The notes under the pieces were generated by a model. The model was not told where the DNA came from and made no database searches. It saw only the letters and a list, made by a program, of their open reading frames with translations. DNA of 64,000 nucleotides, taken from assembly GCA_039654915.1 (NCBI GenBank), contig CM077600.1:40780492-40844491 (forward strand), read 5' to 3'. The position numbers were made by a program, and so were the translations under genes. This DNA is from Aquilaria yunnanensis (Eukaryota > Streptophyta > Magnoliopsida > Malvales > Thymelaeaceae). Shown piece by piece: positions 1 to 8,929 of the stretch (position 1 is the stretch's first letter; every line of letters begins with the position of its first letter).

Positions 1-111
1 TCCTTCTGATTAAACAACAGATAAGATACCCCGTGACTTCTAAAGTCGATTATTCCAGTTTCCTGCAATAACTGATTCATTTCCCTCTTCTCTCAAATTC
101 TTCTCTCATCA

Positions 112-660
112 ATGGATTCTACTCTTTCTGTACTGCGAAAATACTTTCCTTCCCTCCCACTAAAAGTCCTTAAAAAGATCTACCTTGCTAGATGTGAAAG
201 AATCAGAGTTTTTACACGCAAAGGCATTCCCGACAATGTGCAGTGGATAATTGAAGCTAAGGTCCGTTTGGCGGGTGAAGTTCCAGATGCATTTATGCCC
301 CGCATGCCCGGTTTAGGTAAAAGCCGTTATGCCAAAAGGCGAAGAGCAAAGAGACTAGGCGTGTGTTATAAATGTGGGCGATGGAATTGTAATACTAAAT
401 GTCGCTCTTTAGGATACATCTCCATAAATCGTGAAGATAAAAGAAAATTCATTAAGAATGGCCTGCGTAAGGAGTCTCTGAAAGATATCCGAGAGACTCT
501 TGAAACGCATTCTTGTGGAAAAGTGCAAGGTGAAATTATCGGTTTATGGAGGACTTACCATAAAGAACGAAACCGTTACAGTCTTGGGAATGTGATTTTA
601 AACGACCCCGTTTGTCAGTTTGTAAGAAAACTAGATGGGAAGCAAATCCCCGACTTATAG
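112..660 (+). CDS. Unknown small protein with CX2CX4CX3C motif, copy A
   Basis: This is an open frame of 182 residues with no visible intron. I do not recognise the family and assign no function. Visible features are a helical N-terminal part (about residues 6–35), a conserved block RMPGLGKS near 64–71, a strongly basic stretch YAKRRRAKRLG (73–83) that could act as a nuclear localisation or nucleic-acid-binding patch, and four cysteines at 85, 88, 93 and 97 spaced like a zinc knuckle but with Cys in place of His. The ATG at 112 is chosen because it is the first Met and because copy B has the equivalent ATG. The copies share about 72% of residues (hand count over 174 positions), including all four cysteines, so the frame looks to have been under constraint. 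The promoter lies mostly outside the window. Confidence 0.7.
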   Translation: MDSTLSVLRKYFPSLPLKVLKKIYLARCERIRVFTRKGIPDNVQWIIEAKVRLAGEVPDAFMPRMPGLGKSRYAKRRRAKRLGVCYKCGRWNCNTKCRSLGYISINREDKRKFIKNGLRKESLKDIRETLETHSCGKVQGEIIGLWRTYHKERNRYSLGNVILNDPVCQFVRKLDGKQIPDL

Positions 661-809
661 AAGGCATTGAAGCCATTACTGGACATGAATTAGTGGAAGA
701 TGAGAGCCACAGTCATGATTGCTGTACATATAAGCTGTCATTTGTCTTTTCTTTTGGCAATAATGTACTTACTTCCGTAAGTGTAATAAACGCATTATCC
801 TTTCATCAC

Positions 810-817
810 TATAAATG
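810..817 (+). promoter_or_regulatory. TATA box of copy B
   Basis: TATAAATG lies in the context CATCACTATAAATGCG, about 115 bp before the copy B ATG. A very similar stretch (TTATC…TTCATC…CTATAAAT) occurs at 2005–2028 in front of the LOG-like gene, so the two genes appear to carry related core promoters. Confidence 0.5.
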
Positions 818-924
818 CGTGTTCTTCCTTCTGGATACGGTACTCCATAACTCCCAAATTCAGTTATTTCCATTTCCTACAATCACTAATTTCTTTCTTT
901 TTCTCTTAAATGCCTCATTCATCA

Positions 925-1472
925 ATGGAGCCTTCTCTTTCCGCTCTACGAAAATATTTCCCTTCTTTCCAATAAATGTTCTTAAAAAGGTTTATCAAGC
1001 TAGATGTGAACGATTCCGACTATTTATGCACAAAGGCATTCCTGATAATGTGCGGTGGCTAATCGAAGCTAAAGTTCGTTCGGCTGGTGAAGTTCCAGAT
1101 GCGTTCTTTCCCCGTATGCCCGGCTTTGGTAAAAGCGTTTATGCCAAAAAGAGAAGAGCAAAGAGGCTAGGCGTCTGTCACAATTGTGGATGGTGGATTT
1201 GCGGCAATAAATGTCGTTCTCCAGGAGTGATCACCAGAAATCGTAATGATAGAATAAAATTCATCAAGAATGGCTTGCGTAAGGAATCTCTGGAAGATAT
1301 CCGAGAGGTTCTTGAAGCGCATTCTTGCGGAATAGTGCAATTTGAGGTTGTTGGATTATGGATAATTCTCCAAAAAGAACGAGAACGTTACAGTCTTGGG
1401 AATCTGACCCTAAACGACCCTGTTTGCCAGTTTGTGAAAAAGCTAGATGAGATGCAAATCACTGATTCATAG
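925..1472 (+). pseudogene. Copy B of the unknown cysteine-motif protein, frameshifted near codon 17
   Basis: The ATG at 925 begins MEPSLSALRKYFPSF, matching copy A, but then meets an in-frame TAA at about codon 17. Against copy A, one base is missing in the CCTTCTTTCCAATAAA stretch around 960–973. After the shift the frame is open to 1472 and matches copy A over about 174 residues, keeping CX2CX4CX3C (CHNCGWWICGNKC) and the basic block. The long open frame that appears to start at 612 is not the real start: its first ~100 residues read through copy A's end and the spacer. Either this is a recently broken pseudogene, or translation starts at an internal Met (FMHKGIPDN), or the base is an assembly error. 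The well-preserved 3' part argues the lesion is young. Confidence 0.7.
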
Positions 1473-1522
1473 AAAGCATTGAAGCCGTTACTGGACGCAA
1501 AGCCAGTAGAAGACGAAACAAG

Positions 1523-1990
1523 GTCACGATTACTGTACGTGCTAGCTGTCGCTTTTGAAATTTTCCTCCCCTTTTAGTAATAATGTATCCACTCCTGACA
1601 TGAACCAAAGTCACGATTACTGTACGTGCTAGCTGCGCTTTTGAAATTTTCCTCCTCTTTCAGCAATAATGTATCCACTCTTGACATAAGCCATAGTCAC
1701 GATACTGTACATGCTAGCTGACGCTTTTGAAATTTTCCTCCCATAATGTACCCACTCCTGACATGAGCTATAATTATGACTACTGTATATACCTGCCACT
1801 TTTGAAATTTTCCTTCTCATCCGACAATCATGTACCTACTCCTGACATAAGCTACAGTCGCAACTACTGTACATGCTAGCAGCTGTTTTGAAAATTTTCC
1901 TCCTCTTTTAACGATAGTGTACCCATACCTGACCAGAGTCATACCCGTGACTACTATGAATAGCTGGCAATAATGTATCCATTCTTGAAA
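1523..1990. repeat. About six tandem units of ~86 bp
   Basis: Units begin near 1523, 1610, 1696, 1771, 1857 and 1943 with a GTCACGATTACTGTA-like sequence, followed by TTTTGAAATTTTCCTCC and an AATAATGTATCCACTCCTGACAT motif. The fourth interval is about 11 bp short. A single diverged unit also sits after copy A at about 705–775, so the array probably arose by amplifying the intergenic spacer. It contains no coding potential that I trust. Confidence 0.8.
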
Positions 1991-2020
1991 AATAAAATTA
2001 TTGCCTTATCTCTTCATCTC

Positions 2021-2028
2021 TATAAATA
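2021..2028 (+). promoter_or_regulatory. TATA box of LOG-like gene
   Basis: TATAAATA lies 33–40 bp before the ATG at 2061. With usual plant spacing, transcription would begin about 10 nt before the start codon, so the leader would be very short. The box follows directly on the last unit of the 86-bp array and resembles the promoter of the upstream copy B gene. Confidence 0.55.
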
Positions 2029-2060
2029 TATCCTCTTTTCTCACAAGGGTAAGGATAGGA

Positions 2061-2690
2061 ATGGAGAAAACCCCAACTCGTAAATCCCGAAGTATTTGTG
2101 TATTTTCTGGGGCTTTTCCTGGAAAAGATGAAGAGTATTTAAAAGCAGCCAACCATTTGGGTAGAGTATTAGCTGAGCGAAAAATACATTTAGTTTATGG
2201 AGGAGGTAGTGTCGGATTAATGGGAGGTGTAGCATCAGCAGCATCTCTAGGAGGAAGTCAAGTTCTGGGCATTATCCCTGGACCTCTGAAATTTATTTCT
2301 GGGGGCACAATTGGAGAAGAATTAGTGGTTAAAAATTTACAAGAGCGTGTGTTACAAATGCTTTTAAATGCTGATGCTTTTATCGCTTTACCAGGTGGTT
2401 TTGGCACATTGGGAGAAGTCTTCCAAATTGCTTCCATGGCCCAACTCAATTTGCATAAGAAACCCATTGGGCTTTTGAATGTTAACAATTTCTTTACAGG
2501 TTTGATAGCTTTTATGGATTATGCTATGCAGAAGAATTTTATATCAAGAGTGGCACGGCGAATCATAATATCCGCAACAACTGCTGAAGAATTGCTAGAT
2601 AAAATACAAGCTTTTGTTCCTGAACCAGATCCAGCAATGATTCAGATAGACTGGACGCGACAGTCTTTCCCGAACAGTTCGATCCCATAA
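2061..2690 (+). CDS. LOG: LOG-like cytokinin riboside 5'-monophosphate phosphoribohydrolase, intronless
   Basis: This 209-residue protein belongs to the LOG family, which converts cytokinin riboside monophosphates directly to the active free base plus ribose 5-phosphate, usually in the cytosol or nucleus. Visible signatures are the Rossmann-type YGGGSVGLMG (46–55), DAFIALPGGFGTLGE (105–119) containing the family motif PGGxGTxxE with its Glu, and a retained Arg at 96 in LQERVLQM (canonical MHQRKAEM, so the following Lys is lost). KPIGLLNV and ARRIIISA are also family-typical. Length is normal. Divergent points are VFSGAFPG instead of the usual CGSSxG and the altered segment before Arg96. Plant LOG genes normally have several introns, whereas this frame is uninterrupted, suggesting a retrocopy. 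The ATG at 2061 is chosen because the TATA box lies just before it and the upstream in-frame extension has no ATG. Activity is plausible but unproven. Confidence 0.85.
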   Translation: MEKTPTRKSRSICVFSGAFPGKDEEYLKAANHLGRVLAERKIHLVYGGGSVGLMGGVASAASLGGSQVLGIIPGPLKFISGGTIGEELVVKNLQERVLQMLLNADAFIALPGGFGTLGEVFQIASMAQLNLHKKPIGLLNVNNFFTGLIAFMDYAMQKNFISRVARRIIISATTAEELLDKIQAFVPEPDPAMIQIDWTRQSFPNSSIP

Positions 2691-3257
2691 TAGTCCTCTA
2701 CTAACCCTGTTGAAATATTGTGGAAGAAGAAGTGATCCGATCCGTTTTGCTTGTCCTTTAGTTTTATTATCAGCATTTTCTTTCGTGTTTTAGTTTTTCT
2801 TTCAGGGAATTTCTTTTTTTATCTTATAAGATAGTCTCGTCCATGCTGATATTAAAACCATAGGACAATGCCTTTAGGTTGGAATGGCTGAGTAAAGAGT
2901 AATTTTTATTGCTCTTGAGACGCATCCTATTAGGTCTACTAGGCATAACATTTTAGGATAGTTAAGCTTCAACCTTATTTGGATGACATATCTCTCAAGC
3001 GAATCTATATTTACTAAAGAAAATATTAGATAAACCTTGGATATTGATTCCAAACATCCGTTCCCTTTACATAATTTGTTAGCGATATTGTCATCATCAA
3101 GATTCACTCATTTTATCGAAGTCTAAAATTTCGCACTCGCCTATTATGCAAATTCACACTTTCGAAGAAAATTATTCCAATTCTAATTGCTTTCATATAA
3201 ATTTCGCTCGAGGTTCAAGGAGATTTCCTTAACCTCATTCCATCAATTTTCCCTCAA
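2691..3257. other. LOG 3' flank and retroelement edge; no gene seen
   Basis: This is AT-rich sequence after the LOG stop, followed near 3100–3250 by sequence leading into the 73-bp array. The 5' break point of the truncated retroelement must lie somewhere here, but I see no clear boundary. No convincing coding sequence on either strand. Confidence 0.5.
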
Positions 3258-3950
3258 ACGATAGGAGAGTTCCTATCGTCGAGGTTCTAAGGTAGGACCC
3301 TTAACCTCAAAATCATCAATTTTCCTTCAAACGATAGGAGAGTTCCTATCGTCGAGGTTCTAAGGTAGGACCCTTAACCTCAAAACAATCAATTTTACTT
3401 CAAACGATAGGAGAGTTCCTATCGTCGAGGTTCTAAGGTAGGGCCCTTAACCTCAAAATCATCAATTTTCCTTCAAACGATAGGAGAGTTCCTATTGTCG
3501 AGGTTCTAAGGTAGGACCCTTAACCTCAAAATCATCAATTTTCCTTCAAACGATAGGAGAGTTCCTATCGTCGAGGTTCTAAGGTAGGACCCTTAACCTC
3601 AAAACAATCAATTTTACTTCAAACGATAGGAGAGTTCCTATCGTCGAGGTTCTAAGGTAGGACCCTTAACCTCATTCAAACAATTTTCCTTCAAACGATA
3701 GGAGAGTTCCTATCGTCGAGGTTCTAAGGTAGGACCCTTAACCTCATTCAAACAATTTTCCTTCAAACGATAGGAGAGTTCCTATCGTCGAGGTTCTAAG
3801 GTAGGATCCTTAACCTCATTCAAACAATTTTCCTTCAAACGATAGGAGAGTTCCTATCGTCGAGGTTCTAAGGTAGGACCCTTAACCTCAAAATTATCAA
3901 ATTTTCCCTTCAACGATAGGAGAGTTCTTATCGCAGAGGCTCTAAAAATT
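3258..3950. repeat. Ten ~73-bp tandem repeats with a perfect palindrome, in a retrotransposon 3' UTR
   Basis: Units begin with ACGATAGG at 3258, 3331, 3404, 3477, 3550, 3623, 3695, 3767, 3839 and 3913. The period is 73 bp, falling to 72 in the later units, and the last is degenerate. Each unit holds a perfect inverted repeat, ACGATAGGA – GAGT – TCCTATCGT (9-bp arms, 4-nt loop; one unit has a T/C change). This is followed by an imperfect stem from GAGGTTCTAAGG to CCCTTAACCTC. The array ends about 100 bp before a polypurine tract and LTR start, which places it in the 3' untranslated region of an LTR retrotransposon. Confidence 0.9.
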
Positions 3951-4054
3951 TTCCTTAACCACATAGTTTAGGCGGCGAGAAGGTTCTCAATGGCTAGCTA
4001 AGACGGACGAAATTTGGTAACTACTTTGCATACATCATGTCCCATGAAGCATGC

Positions 4055-4067
4055 AAAGGGGGGCAGC
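4055..4067 (+). other. Polypurine tract before 3' LTR
   Basis: AAAGGGGGGCAGC lies directly before the LTR start TGTTGACACCC at 4068. This is the usual priming site for plus-strand DNA synthesis in LTR retrotransposons and fixes the left LTR border. Confidence 0.75.
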
Positions 4068-4585
4068 TGTTGACACCCAATTTCGTCCGGGTTTTTTTTT
4101 AAAAAATTTTTTTTTTTTAAAAAAAAAAACTAATTAAAAAAATTATTATTATTATTATTATTATTGCTAAAAAATTTTAATTATGTTAATTAGTTTAAAA
4201 TATATTTTTATTTTGAGAAGATTTCATTTAAAATAATATATGTGTGAATATGTATGTGTTTGGAATAAAAATAAAATTTCAGAAAAAAATGACAAAAAAA
4301 TTAAAAGTTTGAGGTAAAAATGACAAAATTGAGAAGTTTCGGATAAAATTGACAAATTCTGAAAGTTTCAGGAGCTTTGGGTAATTTTTCGCGTCAATTT
4401 TGGGCCTAAACGGACGTTTCTAGCCCAAATTGACAGAAAACGTTAAAATTGTCAAAATCAGAAGCTTCTGAGCTTATCCAGAGCTGGAGTAACGTAAAGG
4501 ACTGAAACTGTCATTTTACCAATTTAAAAGATAAGCTTGATATTTTTTATTAATTTATCCGTCCACAGTTCAGCTAAGCTCCTTC

Positions 4586-4593
4586 TATAAATA
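4586..4593 (+). promoter_or_regulatory. TATA box of LTR promoter
   Basis: TATAAATA in the context CCTTCTATAAATACCCCCCC, about 520 bp into the LTR and followed by A-rich then CT-rich leader sequence. This is the expected arrangement for the retrotransposon promoter at the U3/R border. Confidence 0.55.
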
Positions 4594-4744
4594 CCCCCCC
4601 AAATTCAGTGCTAAACACATAAAAAAAATAGAAAAAAATCTAGAGCTCCGTTTTAAAAAAAGGAGAAAAATTACAGCCACAGTCCCTGACCTCTTTCTCT
4701 CTTCCCAGAAGCCTAAGAACATCTCTTTCTCTTCGTTTTAGCCC

Positions 4745-5100
4745 CTGTTCCCGTTTGCTCTCTCTCTCTCTCTCCTCTCGTGCGTTCTCTCTCTCTCTCT
4801 TCTGCTTCTTTCCTCCGTCGCCGTCCCGCCACCGCCAGCCCACGCCCCGCCGTCGCCGTCACTTCCCTGCCGTCGCCCCGGCCGTCCCGCGCCGCCGTCG
4901 TCCCGCCGCCGCCGTCCTTTTTCTTTTTTCCTCCTCCTTTCTCCTCGCCTCGCGCCGTCCACCGCCTCCACCGTCACGCTGCCGTCGCTCCGGCCGTCCC
5001 GCGCCGCCGTACCCCCCTCCGCCTCGCCACCCCGCACCCGTGCCGCCGCGCCAGCGCCGCCAGCCCAACCCCCTGCCCCTCGCGCGCGTCGTTTTCCTGT
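4745..5100. other. C/G-rich CCG-repeat leader inside the LTR
   Basis: A run of CT dinucleotides gives way to CCG/GTC-rich low-complexity sequence, far richer in G+C than the surrounding AT-rich LTR. Several overlapping frames are open on both strands and translate to Pro/Arg/Ser- or Gly/Arg-rich strings. This is what skewed composition produces, so I do not call a gene. It lies just downstream of the LTR TATA box and would be at the 5' end of the element's RNA. Confidence 0.65.
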
Positions 5101-5980
5101 TTCCAGAAATTCAAATTTTAATTTGAAGGGTACAACTCTCGTTTAATCCTTCATCTTTTCAATTTCTTTCACTTTAGTCACTAACCTTTTATTTTGTTCT
5201 TGCAGAATTAATTACTAACCTTTTTAATTTTTACTTGTTTGTTTATTATTTGTTTATTACTAACCCTTCTTTTATTGTTGTTATTAACAACTAACAACTA
5301 ACAACTAACTTACTAACTTTTTTATTGTTGTTAATTAATTAATTTAATTAACTTGGTTAATTAACTTAATTAACCTGGCTAACTCTTTTATTATTGTTGT
5401 TAATTAATTAACTTAATTAAACTTGGCTAACTTTTATTATTGTTGTTAACAATTAATTTAATTAAACTTGGCTAATTTTTATTATTGTTGTTAATTAATT
5501 TAATCTAACTTTTACTAACCTTTTTTATTGTTATTAACTAACTAATCCAACTAATCTAACTATATTAATTGTGCTAACTTTTATTATTATTGTGTTATTA
5601 AAGTGGATGGCCAAAAAGCCCCACTTTATTAATTGAATTTTTTTATGATTAAAAGATAAAAAAAGGAATTTTATGTGAATAATTTTCTAAAGGCTAATAA
5701 AAATTACTTTTTTTTATTTTGAAACAAAGTTTTTATTCCTTTTAATAAACAAACATAATGAAATAATTCAAAAATAAAATAAATAAATAAATAAACATAA
5801 AATCATTATTTTAATACATCTTTAAAATTAATAATTAATGAAATAAAAAAAAATTAAAACTCCATGACCAAATGATCCGCCAGGATCCATGGCTCGGAAA
5901 TATTTTTAAATAAAATATATAAATAACTTTTTTCTTTATAAAAAATAAAAACTTTAGACTAATATATTAATTATCTATTA

Positions 5981-6280
5981 ATATATAATTTTTTTAGTTT
6001 TATTTATTAATAAAAAGAATAAAAAGCGTAAAATTTTGGGTTAATATTTTTCAGTAATATTTTATTTATTTCTTTTAAAATATAACTTTTTTTTAGTTTT
6101 CTTTATTAATAAAAAGAATAAAAAGAGTAAATTTTGAGTTAATATTTTTCAATAATATTTTATTTATTTCTTTTAAAATATAATTTTTTTTTAGTTTTTC
6201 TTTATTAATAAAAAGAAGGAAAGGAATAAAAATTTTGGGTTAATATTTTATTCAAGTAATATTTTGCTTATTAAAAGATA
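5981..6280. repeat. Three tandem ~98-bp AT-rich units in the LTR
   Basis: Units start near 5983, 6081 and 6180. Each runs from TATAA-poly(T)-AGTTTT through TTATTAATAAAAAGAA and GGTTAATATTTT to TTCTTTTAAAAT. The third is more diverged. They are internal to the LTR. Confidence 0.7.
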
Positions 6281-7810
6281 TAACTTTTTGTTTCCTTTAT
6301 AAAAATCTTAATCAAATAATTTCAAAATAATACAAAATAAAACAAAAATAATTGAATTTTCTCTTAAATATTTTTGACTTATTGATTAGATATATTTTCA
6401 GAAATATAAATTAAAATTAAAAAAAAAATCTTTCATCAAACAAAGAAGAATATAAAAAAATAAAAATATCAAGACTTTTGTTTTAAAATACATATAAGTT
6501 TTCAGTTAAATAATCTTTTATTCCAAAATAAATTAAATAAATATCAAAAATTTTCTTCTTTTGTTTAAAATATACATATAAATTTTTGATTCTCTTAATA
6601 AAACAATTACTTTTGGTTAATCTTTTATAAAAAAAAATAATAAAAAAATAAAAAAAATAATAAAAAAAAAATAAAAAAATTTTAGTTCATGGTATATTGG
6701 CTGGAAACTGTCTCGTACCCGCTTTTGAGCTGCTTCACCTGGTGAAGAGGGTCTGGCTGAGTAACAACGCCCCGTACCATGATCAAAATTTTTATTTTTA
6801 AACTCTTTAATTCTTTTAAATTAACTTCTTATTAAATAAAAATTAATTATTATTTTTTTTTTAATTATTTTATAAATTGAGTAATCCTTTAAAATAATAA
6901 ATATCTTTCATTAAACAAGAAAACAAAAAAAGTAAACAAAAAAAAAGAAAGAAAAGACAAGAAAAATAAAAGAAAGATAAGATAAAAATAAAAGAAAGAA
7001 ATAAAAGATAAAAAAAGAATGAAATAAAAGAAAAGATAAGAAAAATAAAAGAAAAGATAAAGAAAGATAAAAGAAAAAAAAAGAAAAAAAAAAAAAAGAA
7101 AGATAAGATAAAGATAAAGAAAGATAAAAGAAAGAAAATTAAAAAAAAAAAAAGAAAGTAAAAATAAATAAATAAAAAAGAAAAAGAAAGAAAGTTAAAA
7201 AAAAAAAAGATAAATTTTTAATTTGTATTAAAAATCATTCATGAACAAAATTATCATTTAAAAATTAATTTCATGATAATAAGAATTAAATAATTACGAT
7301 AAATTAAATCAATTTCTATATCCGGATGATCCGGCAGGATCTACGGTTTGGAAAATATTAAACTTTTTTTTAAAAAAATAAATAAATAAATTAAATAAAA
7401 AGATAAAAATCCATATTTTTACAATATGGATAAAATTGTTTAAAATTTCACCAAAATTCCGTGTCCAAATGACTCGGCAGAGTCCATGGTTCGGAATCAA
7501 AATCTTCCGTGTCCAAATGACTCGGCAGAGTCCATGGTTCGGAAGTATAAAATTTTACCCGAATTAATTACCAAAATCCACATTTTTGACTAATTCAGTT
7601 AAAATATCTAAATTAACTGAAAATTTTTAAAAAGCAAAGTAAAACAAAATTAAAATCAACTAAGGTGCCAATTTTGGGCGCTATAACAATATTGTTTTAG
7701 CGTAACCGTACTCCCGATTCCCGAACTCTCGCAGACCAATTTTAAGGTGACCAATCGACCTAAGTAAACCGATTGGTGGCGACTCCAGAAAACCCGACGT
7801 TGCCACAACA

Positions 7811-8929
7811 TTCCTTTTATTAAACTTAAAATCTAATGTATTAATCTGGAAATCCATTGTATTATTCTATACATTCGTTATATTAAACAATTCAACCATG
7901 TGATACATACCATAATCAGACCCAAAACCCCAATAATACATTCCAAATATATCAAACTGCACCACAAATGTATCATTCTGAAAAATGTTGGGTTGCTACT
8001 TTGTTCCTATTCAGATCAATACATCCAACACTCAGATCAATACATTTCATGCTCATATCCATACATGCTTCACATATTATAGAATCGGACCCGAACAACA
8101 CAACACACGCATAGAACAATACAAACTGAAGCTAGTTGTATTGCAAATCAATACAAAAAACAAAGGCACAATCAAATTGAAAAACACAATCTGAACACGC
8201 TCACAATACACCAATTTTGGTTTCATACGCAAGTTGATGAACCGATTGATTTTTACCAACGAAAAGCGCAAATTGTGAATCACGAATCGTGAATCCCCCA
8301 TACGTCAAACTACCCACCGGAGCACATGCGTCCTCCCTTGTTCTTCTCCGAATGTAGGTCATTGTTGCACCTCTTACGATGCCATCTGAGATCTGCAGCG
8401 GCTTTCCCAACGACGACACAATGACCCAACAGCGGAGGACGAGAAAAATGGCTCCAGCGGACGGCGCGTTTTCTACTCTGGTTTTTCTTTTCCGGGAAAG
8501 AGGGAGAGAATGGATTCTTGGGAGGCATAGATCGTGAGTTTTATGATTTATTGGGAAGTTATTGCATAAAAGTAGGACTCTAAAAAGGATAACTGCTTGA
8601 TTATCTCCAGATTTTTTGCATGTTCCATCTTTTTCAAAACTTCCTAATGGAAGTTAACTCTCTGGGACTTAACAGCGTTAATTGGTGTATATACACCGTG
8701 TGGATATTATAATATCTCAAATGATGGTGTCCATTACAGGTCATATAAGATAATTTCAATTTGACACAACTACCCGTCCATTTGACGGGTTATGAAACTA
8801 GTTACGAAAATGATTGATCCTCCTCAACGGCGCTGCGAGTGATTTCCACTTGTTTTGAATGTATCGACACCTATAAATTTTATTGTATTCTGCGTCACAT
8901 ATTGTTTCTCTTTTTGTGTATATATTAGT
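7811..8929. other. Intergenic sequence, no gene recognised
   Basis: From 7815 to 8100 the sequence repeats loosely spaced AATACATTC/ATTGTATCATTC-like words. From 8300 to 8530 it is more GC-balanced, with an open minus-strand frame of about 70 residues that I do not recognise. It could be a captured exon fragment, but nothing supports a gene. Confidence 0.4.

Larger units (their letters stand above)
1..1522. repeat. Tandem duplication of a small gene with its flanks
   Basis: Two successive copies of one unit are visible. The coding parts (112–660 and 925–1472) align along their length. The 3' flanks also match: both have a TAGAARGCATTGAAGCC-type sequence straight after the stop, at 658 and 1470. 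The AT/pyrimidine-rich leaders before each ATG are similar too. The spacer after copy A (about 705–800) resembles the unit of the 86-bp array that follows copy B. The window starts inside the first unit, so more copies may lie upstream. Confidence 0.85.
3258..7810 (+). mobile_element. 5'-truncated Ogre/Tat-like LTR retrotransposon: 3' UTR repeats, PPT and 3' LTR
   Basis: The order seen is tandem-repeat 3' UTR, purine tract AAAGGGGGGCAGC (4055–4067), then an LTR beginning TGTTGACACCC and ending GCCACAACA at 7810. No gag, protease, RT, RNase H or integrase remains upstream. The sequence after 7810 does not look like a primer-binding site, so this is a 3' LTR joined to genomic flank. The very long LTR, the TGTTGACACCC start, a GGTGGCGACTCC block near its end, and tandem repeats before the PPT all fit the Ogre/Tat branch of Ty3/gypsy. 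Lineage is inferred because the coding domains are missing. Confidence 0.75.
4068..7810 (+). mobile_element. 3.74-kb LTR with TGTTG…CAACA ends
   Basis: The LTR has 5-bp inverted ends (TGTTG/CAACA). A TATA box at 4586–4593 divides a U3 of about 550 bp from a transcribed R/U5 part of about 3.2 kb. That part holds a C/G-rich pyrimidine-biased island (4745–5100), long AT-rich stretches with TTATTGTTGTTAATTAA-type repeats (5270–5600), a ~98-bp triplication (5981–6280), purine-rich AAAGATAAG-type sequence (6900–7220), and four copies of a conserved motif near 5865, 7320, 7465 and 7510. Near the end, CCAATCG (7751) and CGATTGG (7770) can form a stem. There are no genes inside. Confidence 0.75.

Noticed and set aside
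612..924. N-terminal half of the long open frame that starts at 612
   Set aside because: It reads the end of copy A and the non-coding spacer in another frame. The spacer's TATA box and the homologous ATG at 925 show it is not coding.
3258..3950. CRISPR-like array
   Set aside because: The whole 73-bp unit is repeated without unique spacers, in a plant retrotransposon 3' UTR; this is a tandem repeat.
4738..5126. Several 70–120-residue open frames on both strands
   Set aside because: They arise from CT and CCG low-complexity sequence in an LTR leader; the translations are Pro/Arg/Gly strings without domains.
7770..7790. GGTGGCGACTCC read as the primer-binding site, putting the LTR end at about 7770
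   Set aside because: The sequence continues to a CAACA that mirrors the TGTTG start, and the upstream PPT shows this is a 3' LTR, which should not be followed by a PBS.
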